From the NCBI GenBank assembly GCA_949987565.1, contig OX465118.1, positions 9,811,223 to 9,875,222 on the forward strand: a DNA stretch of 64,000 nt, given 5' to 3'. The translations under genes and the position numbers were made by a program. Below, piece after piece: positions 31,401 to 37,874 of this stretch (its first letter is position 1; each line of letters starts with the position of its first letter). The notes beneath the pieces were generated by a model, which was not told the origin of the DNA, ran no database searches, and saw nothing but the letters and a program-made list of their open reading frames with translations. Source of the stretch: Luidia sarsii. Lineage: Eukaryota > Echinodermata > Asteroidea > Paxillosida > Luidiidae.

Positions 31401-32790
31401 ATGGGCGAGAGAGACAGAGAGAGAGAGAGGGGGGGGTTGGTTAGGGGAGAGTCGAGTGGTGAAGGTCGTAGGCAACCTTGGTTTATCTACTTCATGACCA
31501 GGGCCCAATTTCACAGAGCCGCTTAAGCGTGAAAATCTGCTAAGCAGCAAAAGTCTTCCTCGTGTAAGCAGGATTACAAACTGCACTGCGATGCGATGCC
31601 AGTTGCTTTTGACTTGAATTCAACTCTTTCCTTACCGTGAAACAAAAGTGAAGTTTGGGTTGGCAAGGGGATCATGTGGCTCATGAGTTTTTTGCGCTGA
31701 AGCACATTTTGGCGCTTAAGCGGCGCTATGAAATTGCCCCCTAGACTGTGGATCGATTTGACAAAAAAAACCATCGCATCTTGTGATCATTACTTGAAGA
31801 AATTTGAGAGAAAAAATTATTTAAAACGTTAAATAAATCTTTAAATCTTTGCCTTTGCGAAAGGTCATGGTAGGATCGAAACGTCAGCCCCTCTACCTTT
31901 TGAGAAAAAATGATACTATACGATGTGCATACACTTGGAGTCGAATGACAACGAATCAAACATTGCCATGAGTTTTTGCGCTTTAGCACATTTTTGCGCT
32001 TAAGCGGCTCTATGAAATTGGCCCCAGGTCGTAGGCATCCTCGATTTTTCTACTTCATGACCTGGGGTGGATTTCACAAAGCCCCACGATGCATCGTGTA
32101 GCTCAACCTACGATGGATAACCCATCGCAAGTTGTGACACACCGTATGGTTTCTGTGCGTCGCTCGTCGTCTTGCGTTTGATCGTGGGTCACGATGGGTT
32201 TGGTGAAATCGACTGCCGGACCTCCGCGCCGATCCACTCTGCACGGGTTCCTTCATTCAGGAGCCCGTTCACATTCACAGCCGCGGATACATTATTTTGA
32301 CTGCACTCCGTTGTATAGTCAGGGCCGTTCAGCCTACCACAGAGGTCCTGTGGAAGTGCAGAAGGCCATTTCAAAAGTTAGGCTGGAATCGAATGGCGGT
32401 CTGTGCATGTGACAGTTATCGAGGTCATCCGTTCCCCGTGCCATCCTTGGGTGCGAGCCGAGTTACTGTCACTCATAACGAAGCCGTATGCCGAAGTTGT
32501 AGCCATTGATTCAGATCTTGGCCCATGCCGAATTCTGATCGCAACCGTCAAGGGTTAGGTCGTTATCAAAGACTCACTGCTTTTTCTTCTTCTTCTCCGA
32601 CTCGTTGCATCCAAACAGCTACATCAACTACTTCGCCATCAAGCCGAGCCCCACCGACCAAATCCTGGATCTCTGGGAGGCCAGGCACCGCGAGGAAGGG
32701 GCAGTCCTGGACCTAGCCAGGGTCCTGCAGGAGATGGGGAGACAGGACGCCCTGGCCGTGGTAGAGAAACAGCTGGGAGCCTGGATGTAG
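1..32790 (+). CDS. UNC5: UNC5-family netrin receptor (5' partial, 14 exons in window)
   Basis: Type I membrane receptor for netrins, mediating repulsive axon guidance and, in vertebrates, netrin-dependence apoptosis. Exons: 1-135, 1473-1592, 14277-14555, 17980-18144, 20289-20450, 22762-22869, 23790-23939, 25502-26161, 27040-27305, 27882-28118, 28613-28759, 30327-30497, 31191-31387, 32619-32790. All junctions are GT-AG and the phases join without a break into 988 residues plus stop. Domain order seen: Ig1 (part), Ig2, TSP1, TSP1, linker, transmembrane helix, juxtamembrane region, ZU5, UPA, death domain. This is the canonical UNC5 architecture. The signal peptide and about the first 60 residues lie upstream of the window. 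The juxtamembrane exon (220 residues) is longer than I expect for vertebrate UNC5A-D. A single invertebrate UNC5 is likely; the paralogue class cannot be assigned. Base composition of the exons is GC-rich at third positions, unlike the introns. Confidence 0.96.
221..475. mobile_element. MITE-like inverted-repeat element, copy 1
   Basis: Left end GGCCCTTTTCCCAAAACCGG pairs imperfectly with a right end reading GCCGGGTTTTAGAAAAGGGCC. Inner parts share 'GGCTTCGTCTC' and 'GACGAAGCC' with the other copies. No coding capacity. Confidence 0.6.
500..747. mobile_element. MITE-like inverted-repeat element, copy 2
   Basis: Same family as 62690-62938. Shares the ends AGGCTCGGGCT / AGCCCGAGCCTAAGCC and the internal stretches CCTGAAAATCC and AAGAAACTGG. 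The two terminal arms can pair. Confidence 0.65.
1011..1258. mobile_element. MITE-like inverted-repeat element, copy 3 (degenerate)
   Basis: Starts AGGCCGTTTATACGAAATGA and continues into AAGCTCGGGCTTTGGC, related to the copies at 500-747 and 62690-62938. The right arm (near GGAGGCGAAGCCT) is decayed. Confidence 0.55.
1473..1592 (+). CDS. UNC5: UNC5 exon: C-terminal half of Ig1
   Basis: Preceded by tttgtgcag, followed by gtaagt; phase 1 in and out. Encodes [20 protein letters not shown], with the cysteine pair and Trp typical of the Ig1 F strand in UNC5. Confidence 0.94.
1621..2075 (+). repeat. GGCTCT/GGCTTA and CTCTGC hexanucleotide arrays
   Basis: 1621-1740 is a GGCTCTGGCTTA dodecamer series. 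1866-2065 is an almost pure CTCTGC array, with 1741-1865 a decayed transition. The Ser/Ala and Pro/Leu frames it creates are not genes. Confidence 0.95.
3008..3110 (+). repeat. CT dinucleotide microsatellite
   Basis: About 100 bp of CT with few interruptions, preceded by a short T run. It lies in UNC5 intron 2 with the pyrimidine strand as the sense strand. Confidence 0.95.
4440..4498 (+). repeat. Half copy of the GACGTTTCGATCCTAGCAGG repeat
   Basis: Reads AAAATGCAAATCTCACAATT, then the GACGTTTCGATCCTAGCAGG core and a CCTTTCTC tail. The opposite arm of the hairpin, present in the copies at 22534, 40699 and 41696, is missing. Confidence 0.75.
5714..5754. repeat. C10-T21-G10 homopolymer cassette
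   Basis: Three consecutive homopolymers. The C and G blocks are complementary and would form a stem with the T run as loop. Length may vary with sequencing and assembly error. Confidence 0.85.
6811..6816. repeat. Target-site duplication, left copy (AAAACC)
   Basis: AAAACC directly abuts the first base of the palindromic element and recurs immediately after its last base (12437-12442). Six bp matches the duplication length of Polinton/Maverick insertions. Confidence 0.8.
6853..6994 (+). repeat. GGTGGTGC minisatellite near left terminus of the element
   Basis: Tandem 9-bp units GTGGTGCAG / GTGGTGCGG. The mirror image is at 12259-12400. Terminal tandem arrays are common in Polinton terminal repeats. 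Confidence 0.9.
7278..7403 (+). repeat. 63-bp tandem duplication in left arm
   Basis: Two exact copies of a 63-bp unit starting AACTCTTTCATACTTCACAA (7278-7340, 7341-7403). It is mirrored in the right arm at 11850-11975. Confidence 0.92.
7790..8012. repeat. Degenerate ~60-bp tandem repeat in left arm
   Basis: Repeated motifs AACAAAGAGGG and TCTATCGGACAGAACGA alternate with GACCTGCACG; about four units. The mirror is at 11241-11463. Confidence 0.75.
8208..8396. repeat. TGCTCAT satellite, outer side of left-arm gene
   Basis: Short units CTGCTCATTTTGCTCAT and variants immediately downstream of the left-arm gene. The mirror is at 10857-11045. The same hexamer core GCTCAT forms the inner satellite at 9258-9576, so the gene is bracketed by related arrays. 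Confidence 0.9.
8431..9162 (-). CDS. Single C2H2 zinc-finger acidic protein, left-arm copy
   Basis: Frame of 243 codons from ATG at 9162; an alternative start at 9204 gives 257. Near the N-terminus is ACHRCSKSF, then a His pair with spacing C-x2-C-x12-H-x4-H: one classical finger. A long Asp/Glu/Ser-rich stretch follows, then a charged helical C-terminal region containing [11 protein letters not shown] and [18 protein letters not shown]-like box at 9221-9228 lies about 60 bp upstream of the 9162 start, so that start is preferred. Longer readings into the satellite are not credible. Function unknown; inferred to be a DNA-binding cargo protein of the element. Identical to the right-arm copy. 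Confidence 0.75.
   Translation of the reverse strand: MNTISGLKRYACHRCSKSFSRRYNLRRHEENAHVAGESKMDDIDDDRNIRTFRSANSNVEDYEPGFKRRRCQDSETDSSGTESTIDGDGTESKDDGDDLEESDDESEEETDDDLSEEDGSSSELEDNIAYQDWLKEAKEATKDMWNEKHEKYIDNGMDEDEAEDKANRKTCWAVKRIFFDNYKDFLSSYLHLEENETHQVILADLKEKLDKGMEVDKALDRVMVKHHAEFLGLFQHDESGRKS
9258..9576. repeat. ATGAGCAGAA satellite, inner left
   Basis: Units ATGAGCAGAA, ATGAGCAGAC, ATGAGTAGAA and ATGAGCACAG. The array differs in length and order from its mirror at 9664-9996. This shifts the arm symmetry by 19 bp and is the main place the arms diverge. Confidence 0.93.
9598..9636. other. Centre (loop) of the palindrome
   Basis: The arms end in GGGGGAATGCTCGGGG (left) and CCCCGGGCATTCCCCC (right). 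Between them are about 39 bases that do not pair, including CATAAAATAATGGGGAGCG. Single mismatches cluster just beside the centre, for instance ATGAGC against ATCAGT. Confidence 0.85.
9664..9996. repeat. Inner satellite, right arm
   Basis: Mirror of 9258-9576, reading CTACTCATGTCTGCTCATG. Slightly longer than the left copy. Confidence 0.93.
10025..10032 (+). promoter_or_regulatory. Candidate TATA box for right-arm gene
   Basis: TTTATATA sits 59 bp before the ATG at 10091. The mirrored box is at 9221-9228. The two genes face away from each other across the satellite centre. Confidence 0.5.
10091..10822 (+). CDS. Single C2H2 zinc-finger acidic protein, right-arm copy
   Basis: Same 243-codon protein as 8431-9162: ACHRCSKSF finger, acidic middle, charged C-terminal region. 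An alternative in-frame ATG is at 10049. The stop at 10820-10822 is followed by a short unique stretch and the TGCTCAT satellite. Intact reading frames in both arms suggest a young insertion or recent arm homogenisation. I do not recognise the family beyond the finger. Confidence 0.75.
   Translation: MNTISGLKRYACHRCSKSFSRRYNLRRHEENAHVAGESKMDDIDDDRNIRTFRSANSNVEDYEPGFKRRRCQDSETDSSGTESTIDGDGTESKDDGDDLEESDDESEEETDDDLSEEDGSSSELEDNIAYQDWLKEAKEATKDMWNEKHEKYIDNGMDEDEAEDKANRKTCWAVKRIFFDNYKDFLSSYLHLEENETHQVILADLKEKLDKGMEVDKALDRVMVKHHAEFLGLFQHDESGRKS
10857..11045. repeat. Outer TGCTCAT satellite, right arm
   Basis: Mirror of 8208-8396, reading GAGCAAAATGAGCAGGT. Confidence 0.9.
11241..11463. repeat. 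Degenerate ~60-bp tandem repeat, right arm
   Basis: Mirror of 7790-8012; contains repeated CCCTCTTTGTT and GTCCAATAGA-type blocks. Confidence 0.75.
11850..11975 (-). repeat. 63-bp tandem duplication, right arm
   Basis: Mirror of 7278-7403, two exact units (11850-11912, 11913-11975). An AATAAA at 11977-11982 follows on the + strand and could serve the right-arm gene, though it is over 1 kb away. Confidence 0.9.
12259..12400 (-). repeat. GCACCACC minisatellite near right terminus
   Basis: Mirror of 6853-6994. Confidence 0.9.
12437..12442. repeat. Target-site duplication, right copy (AAAACC)
   Basis: Directly follows the last base of the palindromic element; identical to 6811-6816. Confidence 0.8.
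12740..13415 (+). repeat. Long CT/CCCT pyrimidine tract
   Basis: About 670 bp that starts as degenerate CTGTCTCT and becomes almost pure CT with CCCTCTCT interruptions. The long Ser/Leu frames inside are by-products of the repeat. It lies 300 bp beyond the palindromic element. Confidence 0.97.
14277..14555 (+). CDS. UNC5: UNC5 exon: Ig2
   Basis: Preceded by ctcggcag, followed by gtaag. The junction codon gives [14 protein letters not shown], a close match to the UNC5 inter-Ig linker. Encodes a C2-type Ig with [10 protein letters not shown] and [11 protein letters not shown], the canonical cysteine pair. Confidence 0.97.
14858..15332 (+). mobile_element. Composite foldback repeat, copy A
   Basis: A 475-bp block repeated in inverse orientation at 31498-31976. 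Its second half (15084-15332) has complementary ends CAATTTCATAGCGCCGCTTA and TAAGCGGCTCTATGAAATTG. The first half carries the ACGTTTCGATCCTACCAGGA motif. Confidence 0.8.
16099..16537. mobile_element. TGTGACCCGGCAC MITE, copy 1
   Basis: Terminal inverted repeat TGTGACCCGGCACAG / CTGTGCCGGGTCACA, flanked by AT-rich TA steps. A related copy sits at 28834-29294. No coding capacity. Confidence 0.85.
17232..17286. repeat. Short hairpin AACGTTCCGATCCTCTCGGG
   Basis: Two nearly perfect complementary arms around CCAAAG; related to the ACGTTTCGATCCTAGCAGG hairpins elsewhere. Confidence 0.8.
17980..18144 (+). CDS. UNC5: UNC5 exon: first thrombospondin type-1 repeat
   Basis: Encodes [14 protein letters not shown] and [12 protein letters not shown], with WSxW and the six-cysteine pattern of TSP1. 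Phase 1 at both ends, as usual for a mobile extracellular module. Confidence 0.97.
18145..20288 (+). other. UNC5 intron 4, no recognised element
   Basis: About 2.1 kb. Only a CTC trinucleotide run at 20245-20276 beside the acceptor and short G-rich patches near 19140. Nothing else seen. Confidence 0.8.
20289..20450 (+). CDS. UNC5: UNC5 exon: second thrombospondin type-1 repeat
   Basis: Encodes [24 protein letters not shown] and NCTGGRC; paired with the previous exon as in all UNC5 receptors. Potential N-glycosylation at NCT. Confidence 0.97.
20757..20842 (-). mobile_element. tRNA-derived SINE head, copy 1 (decayed)
   Basis: On the minus strand: AAGGGCTGGACAGCTCAGGT and GGTTCAGGTTCACATCCC; the most degenerate of the four. 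Confidence 0.55.
22534..22623. repeat. GACGTTTCGATCCTAGCAGG hairpin, copy
   Basis: Two 43-bp complementary arms around CTTT. The left arm reads GAGGGCCTGACGTTTCC; the right arm is its near reverse complement. Confidence 0.92.
22762..22869 (+). CDS. UNC5: UNC5 exon: extracellular juxtamembrane linker
   Basis: 36 codons, [18 protein letters not shown], low complexity, phase 1 to phase 1 between the TSP1 and membrane exons. The frame is fixed by both neighbours; the sequence itself is poorly conserved. Confidence 0.85.
22870..23789 (+). other. UNC5 intron 6 with a small MITE
   Basis: Contains an inverted copy (23036-23177) of the GGGTGGATTTCACAAAGC element also found at 29566-29716 and 32063-32213. 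A direct repeat CACGGTATACCGA occurs near 23599 and 23632. Confidence 0.75.
23036..23177 (-). mobile_element. GGGTGGATTTCACAAAGC MITE, copy 1
   Basis: Reverse orientation relative to the other two copies. Shares the TACGATGCATCGTA and CGATCAATCGCAAGA blocks. Confidence 0.75.
23790..23939 (+). CDS. UNC5: UNC5 exon: transmembrane helix
   Basis: Encodes about 24 hydrophobic residues ([20 protein letters not shown]) followed by the stop-transfer sequence ATRRKRQ. Phase 1 to phase 1. Confidence 0.96.
24006..24977. mobile_element. Foldback element with internal minisatellite
   Basis: About 90-bp terminal inverted repeats: the left arm includes CGTACCACTAACGCGTCAAG and AATTGCAATTGTGCGAC, and the right arm is their reverse complement (24890-24975). 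Between them, 24096-24885 is a tandem array of a ~60-bp unit made of two ~30-bp halves (ACTCGCCCACTAGTCTACCT / CCCACTAGTCTGCTTGTCCC). No coding capacity. Confidence 0.88.
24979..25066 (-). mobile_element. tRNA-derived SINE head, copy 2
   Basis: On the minus strand it reads ATAGCTCAGAAGGAAGAGCA (A-box-like) and CGGGCTCAAGTCCCGG (B-box-like). It shares GGGAGGCCACCATCT with the copy at 36779. Confidence 0.75.
25502..26161 (+). CDS. UNC5: UNC5 exon: cytoplasmic juxtamembrane region
   Basis: 220 codons, very GC-rich third positions, rich in Pro, Ser and His. Ends with [10 protein letters not shown], which leads into the ZU5 domain as in all UNC5 proteins. Contains DPKD and DGED, which fit the DxxD caspase-3 pattern; in vertebrates this region is cleaved during dependence signalling, but that any site is used here is only a guess. 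Confidence 0.95.
26162..27039 (+). other. UNC5 intron 8 with LINE fragment
   Basis: CT-rich stretch at 26205-26355, a half hairpin repeat at 26401-26420, and a reverse-transcriptase C-terminal fragment on the minus strand (26603-26956). Confidence 0.8.
26603..26956 (-). pseudogene. 3' end of a non-LTR retrotransposon (LINE) reading frame
   Basis: A minus-strand frame contains [13 protein letters not shown] followed by FKRNVNSYL, the typical C-terminal tail after the reverse transcriptase of CR1/L2/Jockey-like LINEs. Only the tail is present, as expected for a 5'-truncated copy. The clade cannot be decided from this piece. Confidence 0.75.
27040..27305 (+). CDS. UNC5: UNC5 exon: ZU5 domain, first half
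   Basis: Encodes [25 protein letters not shown] and [11 protein letters not shown], the core ZU5 signatures. Phase 1 in, phase 0 out. Confidence 0.97.
27306..27881 (+). other. UNC5 intron 9
   Basis: 576 bp, nothing recognisable apart from a T run before the acceptor. Confidence 0.85.
27882..28118 (+). CDS. UNC5: UNC5 exon: end of ZU5 and start of UPA
   Basis: 79 codons with [18 protein letters not shown] and [13 protein letters not shown]. The last motif matches the UPA boundary RVYCLEDTP of vertebrate UNC5. Confidence 0.97.
28119..28612 (+). other. UNC5 intron 10 with a foldback
   Basis: Complementary arms TCAAAAAGATCATCGGTTG (28338) and CAACCGATGATCTTGTTG (28494) bracket about 140 bp. 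Likely a small MITE. Confidence 0.65.
28613..28759 (+). CDS. UNC5: UNC5 exon: UPA domain, middle
   Basis: 49 codons: [14 protein letters not shown] and [14 protein letters not shown], aligning to the LGG and HNLRLSLHD motifs of UNC5 UPA. Confidence 0.97.
28834..29294. mobile_element. TGTGACCCGGCAC MITE, copy 2
   Basis: Same ends and interior as 16099-16537 (for example CACTTTTGAGATTTTGAG and GGAAAAATCCTTTG), with an extra ~25-bp insertion. Confidence 0.85.
29566..29716 (+). mobile_element. GGGTGGATTTCACAAAGC MITE, copy 2
   Basis: Ends GGGTGGATTTCACAAAGC and TTTGGTGAAATCGACC. The interior repeatedly pairs TACGAT with ATCGTA. Confidence 0.8.
30327..30497 (+). CDS. UNC5: UNC5 exon: UPA domain, C-terminal part
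   Basis: Encodes [20 protein letters not shown], nearly identical to the most conserved UNC5 UPA motif. Confidence 0.98.
30498..31190 (+). other. UNC5 intron 12
   Basis: 693 bp. The only notable item is a cluster of three AGGTCA half-sites at 31011-31037. Confidence 0.8.
31011..31037 (+). promoter_or_regulatory. Cluster of AGGTCA nuclear-receptor half-sites
   Basis: AGGTCA at 31011, 31024 and 31032. The last two are a direct repeat with 2-bp spacing (DR2), a known retinoid-receptor arrangement. Motif match only. Confidence 0.35.
31191..31387 (+). CDS. UNC5: UNC5 exon: UPA-death linker and start of death domain
   Basis: 65 codons plus 2 bases. [18 protein letters not shown] and [16 protein letters not shown] match the UNC5 death-domain start (RGNDWRMLA). 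Phase 2 out. Confidence 0.97.
31498..31976 (-). mobile_element. Composite foldback repeat, copy B
   Basis: Inverse orientation relative to 14858-15332. Includes complementary ends CCCAATTTCACAGAGCCGCT / AAGCGGCGCTATGAAATTG and the CATGGTAGGATCGAAACGTC motif. Confidence 0.8.
32063..32213 (+). mobile_element. GGGTGGATTTCACAAAGC MITE, copy 3
   Basis: Closely related to 29566-29716, ending TTTGGTGAAATCGAC. Confidence 0.8.
32619..32790 (+). CDS. UNC5: UNC5 terminal exon: death domain and stop
   Basis: Encodes [20 protein letters not shown], then [14 protein letters not shown], and ends GAWM-stop at 32788-32790. This is the C-terminal half of the death domain. The length agrees with the family. 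Confidence 0.97.
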
Positions 32791-32830
32791 GAGACAGGGA
32801 GCCAGACTCATCGTACCGACCTCCATCCCC

Positions 32831-32836
32831 AATAAA
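32831..32836 (+). terminator. Candidate UNC5 polyadenylation signal
   Basis: AATAAA 41 bp after the stop codon. Further AATAAA hexamers at 35340, 37234 and 37669 could end a longer 3' UTR. Which is used cannot be told. Confidence 0.4.
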
Positions 32837-34662
32837 ACCGCGTGGGGAATACAAGGACAGCAGGATCGCACGGGAGTTCGGGGGGGGGGGCTTGTTGGTG
32901 ACGACATTATCAGATCCGATTATTCGGTCTAGTGATGGTTCAGGTGGAACCCGGCTCTTGAGGCTCCTGTCCTCGAGCACGACTATCTTCAACACGATGC
33001 GTCTACTAGCCCAGAGCTTTCCGAGGAGCTAATCATCGCCCGACTAGTCGCTCCCACCCCCAACAAAAAAAAAAACTCGTCGAAATGCGAGCGACCTGGA
33101 GCTGCACCATCCTCGATGATCCCGGTATAGTTTGTCTGAGCGAAGGGCCCGCGTGTGGGGGGTTCATGTTGTAGTGGTGACAACTCAAAATAATCACCGC
33201 CTGTACATACAGCACTTGGGGGGCACTACCAACTTGGTTGGATCGCTTCTATAAGTCTTACAGTGCTTCTTATCATTGGTAAGTTTAACAAAAACAAAAA
33301 GAAGTAAAATACCTTCCACTAGACATAGGTCATTTGTGTTAAAAAAAAAAACCAAGAAAAGTGATCAAACAAAAATTAACTAGAAATAGGGAATATTTTA
33401 TAAATTTTGTAAGAGTTTTACCTTCCTTTGGGCAAAGGGCATTGGCTTCCCACATCACACTTCCCTTGTCTTGAGTTACCCGGTGGAACAATTGGAAATG
33501 GTCGAAATTGGCCGGTGCGCCATAGTTTGCATGCACCGACACGGGGGGGACTTAAAGTCGAAAACGACCTCGTCCCCCACACGCTATAAATGCTTCCTTT
33601 CTTTAGTAACCATGGCAACGCTTAGCACCGCAACCCATGTTTGTATCTGTTACGATGTATAACGAATGCTGCTTAAGTCTGCCTTTGTTTTCTTGAAAAG
33701 AAATCATAGCTCTGTACAAATACAGTGTATGGCCGCGTCGTATGTTCGTATTTACTTTTAGACTGTTTGGTATATGTTTTTTTACGTGCGCTCCAACTAG
33801 ATTATATTTGTTTTATTTTATTTTTTATTTTTTATTTTTTTGCGGGGGGGGGGGGCTACAGGCAAATGGAGTGATATCTATAAGCCTGGCTTTTTTGCTC
33901 GAGGACCTTTGAGTACCTCTGCAGGGGATACTTGAAGCCGAGGTTTTCGTGGCCGCACCTGTCGATCAGAATTGTGACTGTAATTATACGCGGTAGAGGC
34001 TCATTGGATATCGAGGGGCGTCGACGGGTTCTGAAGAGAGGGGGAGGGACCGTTTGCGAGGGCACTAAGTGACCGAGCCCCATCTCGCAGAGCAAACCAG
34101 GGGGGATGGGGTGGGGGATGCGTCTCTCCTCCGACGCTAGGAGATTGTTGCATTTTCGTGCTTATAGGTAGTCATGCCATTCGGTGCACATTTTATGGTG
34201 TATTTTACCTATACTTCAAAGGGTTTTTCAACTACGAGGAAAAAAGGTTCTATGCTGCCATACTTCTAATCCCGTAAGTGGGATGGGGGCAAATAAAATG
34301 ATGCACCCTGACGGTTGAAGTCGACAGTGTTGGATTGGTGGAGACGTCCCACCGTCCCTCGCCCGTTGACGTCGATATTGGTTGTAACTTACCTATGTAG
34401 TCACAATAAGAAGTGGGCCGCAATATTAACATTGGCTCGCTGTTCCGAAGTGGATATGTTTTTAACCGAATGAAATGCAAAGCGTGTTTGCTGTGGCTTC
34501 CATATTTGTTTGTATCTGTTCCAAGAGCGACAATGATAACACTGTGATATAATTAAGTTTGAAGGTGGTCGCAGCACGAACGACCCTTTGACCAAATTGC
34601 GGGAGTGCCCGACAGTACTTGACAATCAGAACTTTCGAGTGGAAAAAAATGTCAACGACAAC

Positions 34663-34740
34663 TTTGACAGGGACTTGAACCCCAGACGTCGTAACATCGA
34701 TCCCACCATCTGAGCTGTCCAGCCCAAACTAGGAATTAAC
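34663..34740 (-). mobile_element. tRNA-derived SINE head, copy 3
   Basis: On the minus strand: GGACAGCTCAGATGGTGGGA (A-box-like) and GGGGTTCAAGTCCCTG (B-box-like). Confidence 0.75.
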
Positions 34741-36778
34741 TCAGAAACCGAAAACTCCGTCGTATACCGTACGGGCCGCCTGTATCATGAATTAGTATAG
34801 CGATTGCAAGCTGGGAAAAGAGAAAATCAATTATTTTTTACGACTTAGATTCGGTAGAGGGCCATCTTGATATATAGAGTCATGGTTTAAACACTATGCA
34901 ACTCACGAAACAAAAGAATCTTCTGTACATAATGTGTAAATTTATAAGATATACAAAAAATGAGAGAAAAAAAACACGGACTTCTGTATACCTTTCGACT
35001 GCAGTGAAAGGACAAAAACTGAACCGAACGGCATGGGACTTTAAAGGAATGAGCGAGTTTCAGTAATTATGACCATTTTTTTTCTGTTATCTCACCTGTA
35101 TAGCGGTTCTAGTGAGTAATTTTAGTTCTAAGTCTGAAAGGACTTGCCAATGAACGGGATGGGAAATGTGATTTCTATAAGAAGTGACCGATGTGGCAAT
35201 GGTAACCTTCCCAGCATTGTGATACAATAATTTGGAAGAAAAGGTCATTTTATTTTTGTTTATGGGTGTAATGGCGTCGTGTGTGTTTGCGTCAGCGATG
35301 CCACTTGATCAAACAATTCGGATTCTGTAAATATTAAAAAATAAAATGTTTGGAGGACACTTTTTTTTTATTAAATGCATTTTTGGAAGGGGGTGTACAT
35401 CTCCACCCCACCCCATTTTGGGGGTCCGATACAGGGGGACCTTTGAGTGAATCCATGCTCGTCTTTTGAGGGGAAATGCTTCAGGTTCTTAACAAACAAA
35501 ACAGGTGTTTTATACAGTGTATATTGCAGGAAAAATGAGTCAATTTTGTCGGATTCAGAGCAAATTGGACGAGAAATGAAACCGACGTTCGTTTCAAATG
35601 ACATGCTCCTCGTGAATTGTGTCAAACACTTCCTCAAAAAAATGTTGGCTGTTTTTTATACCGTGCAGTCCTTATCGTCCTAATGACTCGTCACTGAACT
35701 CGCATGGATTGGCCCAAAATCGTTAACCAACTCCCTCCATTGTTTTTTTCTCTCTGTAAAATGTAAGTATACCGATGACTATTTTTCTATTTCGACCGCC
35801 TTTGTGATCTTAACGAGTACCGACTACTCCCCTTCTCCCAGTGACGTACACAACGGTGAATTGTCTTCACACTGTCGATAGTCCTCCGCGGTCGCTGTGC
35901 AATTTGACCAGTGACTGTGTCCCTTTTGTGTGCATGAAAAAAAAAATTAAAATTAAAAAAACAGTCGTCGTTCTTTTGGTCAAAATATTGGTGAAAATGC
36001 GTCCATCTTGGGGCAATGTCTAAACGAGAGAGAAGTGTACAGCAATGATTCCTGTTCCGTCAGTGCTCGATATTCTTGTTATATTTTTTAGTGGGCGGGG
36101 ATGGCGGGATACTCGTTGCTAGGAGACGCGTCTCCATGGCGACTGGTTTCGAACCAACAAAAAAAGGATGTCTTCGTGGCTAGCGCTGGGGTCGTATCGC
36201 GCTTGTTTTCCAATGCAACCGGAGAGAAGGACCCCCAATTCATCCTATAGCCTTTGTGTTTTGGAAATGAAAAGTAAAATTGAAAGTAAAGAAATCTCGA
36301 AATGGCTATTTGCACTTTCTTACTCCTTGAGTTTATCCAGCTAACTAAAGCGCAAATCGGTTTGTAAAATACGGAATTTATCCCGAAACAAATAGTTGGG
36401 GGAAAAAACTTGTTGCGTACAGCGCGTGTTGATTTTTTTCTTCTGAACCGGATAATAGATTGTACAAAAGTAAATGTGTATACATTGTACAAAATGATTG
36501 AACTAATTTTTCTTTCCTTAATTCCTAAAAAAAATGTAAAAATGTCAATTAAGAAATCGTACTATCTTTCTTGAAAATAGAGTAGATATTTTTTTCGTTA
36601 TTTTTCACCTTTTTCATTTCCTTGAGAATGGAAAACTTGAGGTACTAAATAATCAAGACACTTCAATTCGAACGGCTACTAACTGGCAAATTATCGAAAT
36701 TGACCTTTGAGTCAAACAAACCAAGGGAAAACTGACTGGGAAACAATTAAAACAAAAAGGACTAATTGACTATTTCTG

Positions 36779-36862
36779 GGAGGCCACCATCTCAAGGTCG
36801 GGTACCTTAGATGAAAGAGCACTGGTACGGCAATCCAGATGCCTCGGGTTCAAGTCCCTATC
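36779..36862 (+). mobile_element. tRNA-derived SINE head, copy 4
   Basis: GATGAAAGAGCACTGGTACG and CGGGTTCAAGTCCCTAT follow GGGAGGCCACCATCT, the same layout as 24979-25066. No acceptor stem partner, so not a functional tRNA gene. Confidence 0.75.
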
Positions 36863-37874
36863 CAGTTAAATTTGTCTTTGCCAATTTTTCAAAATTGACT
36901 TTTGAAAGCACGAGCCAGTGATCGTTTGGTAGTCATAATTATGAAACTAAACACGCAGTAGCGTACACAACCAATTCCACTACATAGGGCTTTGTTGTCA
37001 GTTTTCTTATGAAGGGCTATCGTATATGGGCGCCTTGCCGAAGTCAGGCACTTTTCAGTATATGAACCTGCCCTATTTGGGAATTACTTTTGGCACATCT
37101 CACATCAGATACTATACAGTCTTTAGTGTAAGTTTTGTTTAATAATGACATTGTACTCTTTGGGTTGACATCGATAGATTTCAAACAATTATTTTGTATA
37201 TTTGAGTATCAGTTTGCCTCGAGAAAGAGAACAAATAAAGGTTTTTATACATATTCATAAGCATGTTGCAAGCGCTTGCTAAACAACCGCGAGTCCTGTG
37301 TTGCTGTGGCAACGCGGACTCTATCTGAATAATTTTTTTAACACGGCACCTGGGAAAGGGTTTCGGGGAACACCGACCAATGATTTCAAATTGATTGTGA
37401 TCTTATTGCAGCCCACAAATGCATGCCGTATGTTGCCAACACATGATTTAGACCAAAAAAAAAACTCCTTGGCTTAGAAAATCGCCAATTTACGCAATTT
37501 GAAGCAAAAAGCTGTACGATACAATTATTTTGTTTGTTTGCATTATCCATGGGTGTCGGTAACATAACTTGCAATAATCTTATATAATGATTACGTATGA
37601 ATATTCATGAACAACGAGTGATCATGTGACGGAGCTGTACAATACGTGAATGAGAAGTATGAGGGAATAATAAAAACTATAAAAAAAAATGTTTATTCAT
37701 GTTGTAAGCGGCTCACTTTATTTGCCTTGTCTGTCGGGTGGTTTTTCTTTTAGGGTACTAATGTCAGATCGTAAGATTTGTTTTGCATTGAGGTAAATCT
37801 TCTCTTTTTCAGACGAAGAGAAGAGGTACGGTGGTTTTAAAGGGACATGATAGGAACAAAAATAAAGCAAAACA

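Larger units (their letters stand above)
31388..32618 (+). other. UNC5 intron 13 with composite foldback and MITE
   Basis: Contains the inverted partner (31498-31976) of the 14858 block, an extra foldback arm to 32030, and a GGGTGGATTTCACAAAGC element (32063-32213). Confidence 0.8.
32837..37840. other. UNC5 3' flank / possible long 3' UTR
   Basis: AT-rich, non-coding. Two tRNA-like SINE heads (34663-34740 minus, 36779-36862 plus) and a T-rich/G-run junction at 33829-33855. No reading frame supported. Confidence 0.7.
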
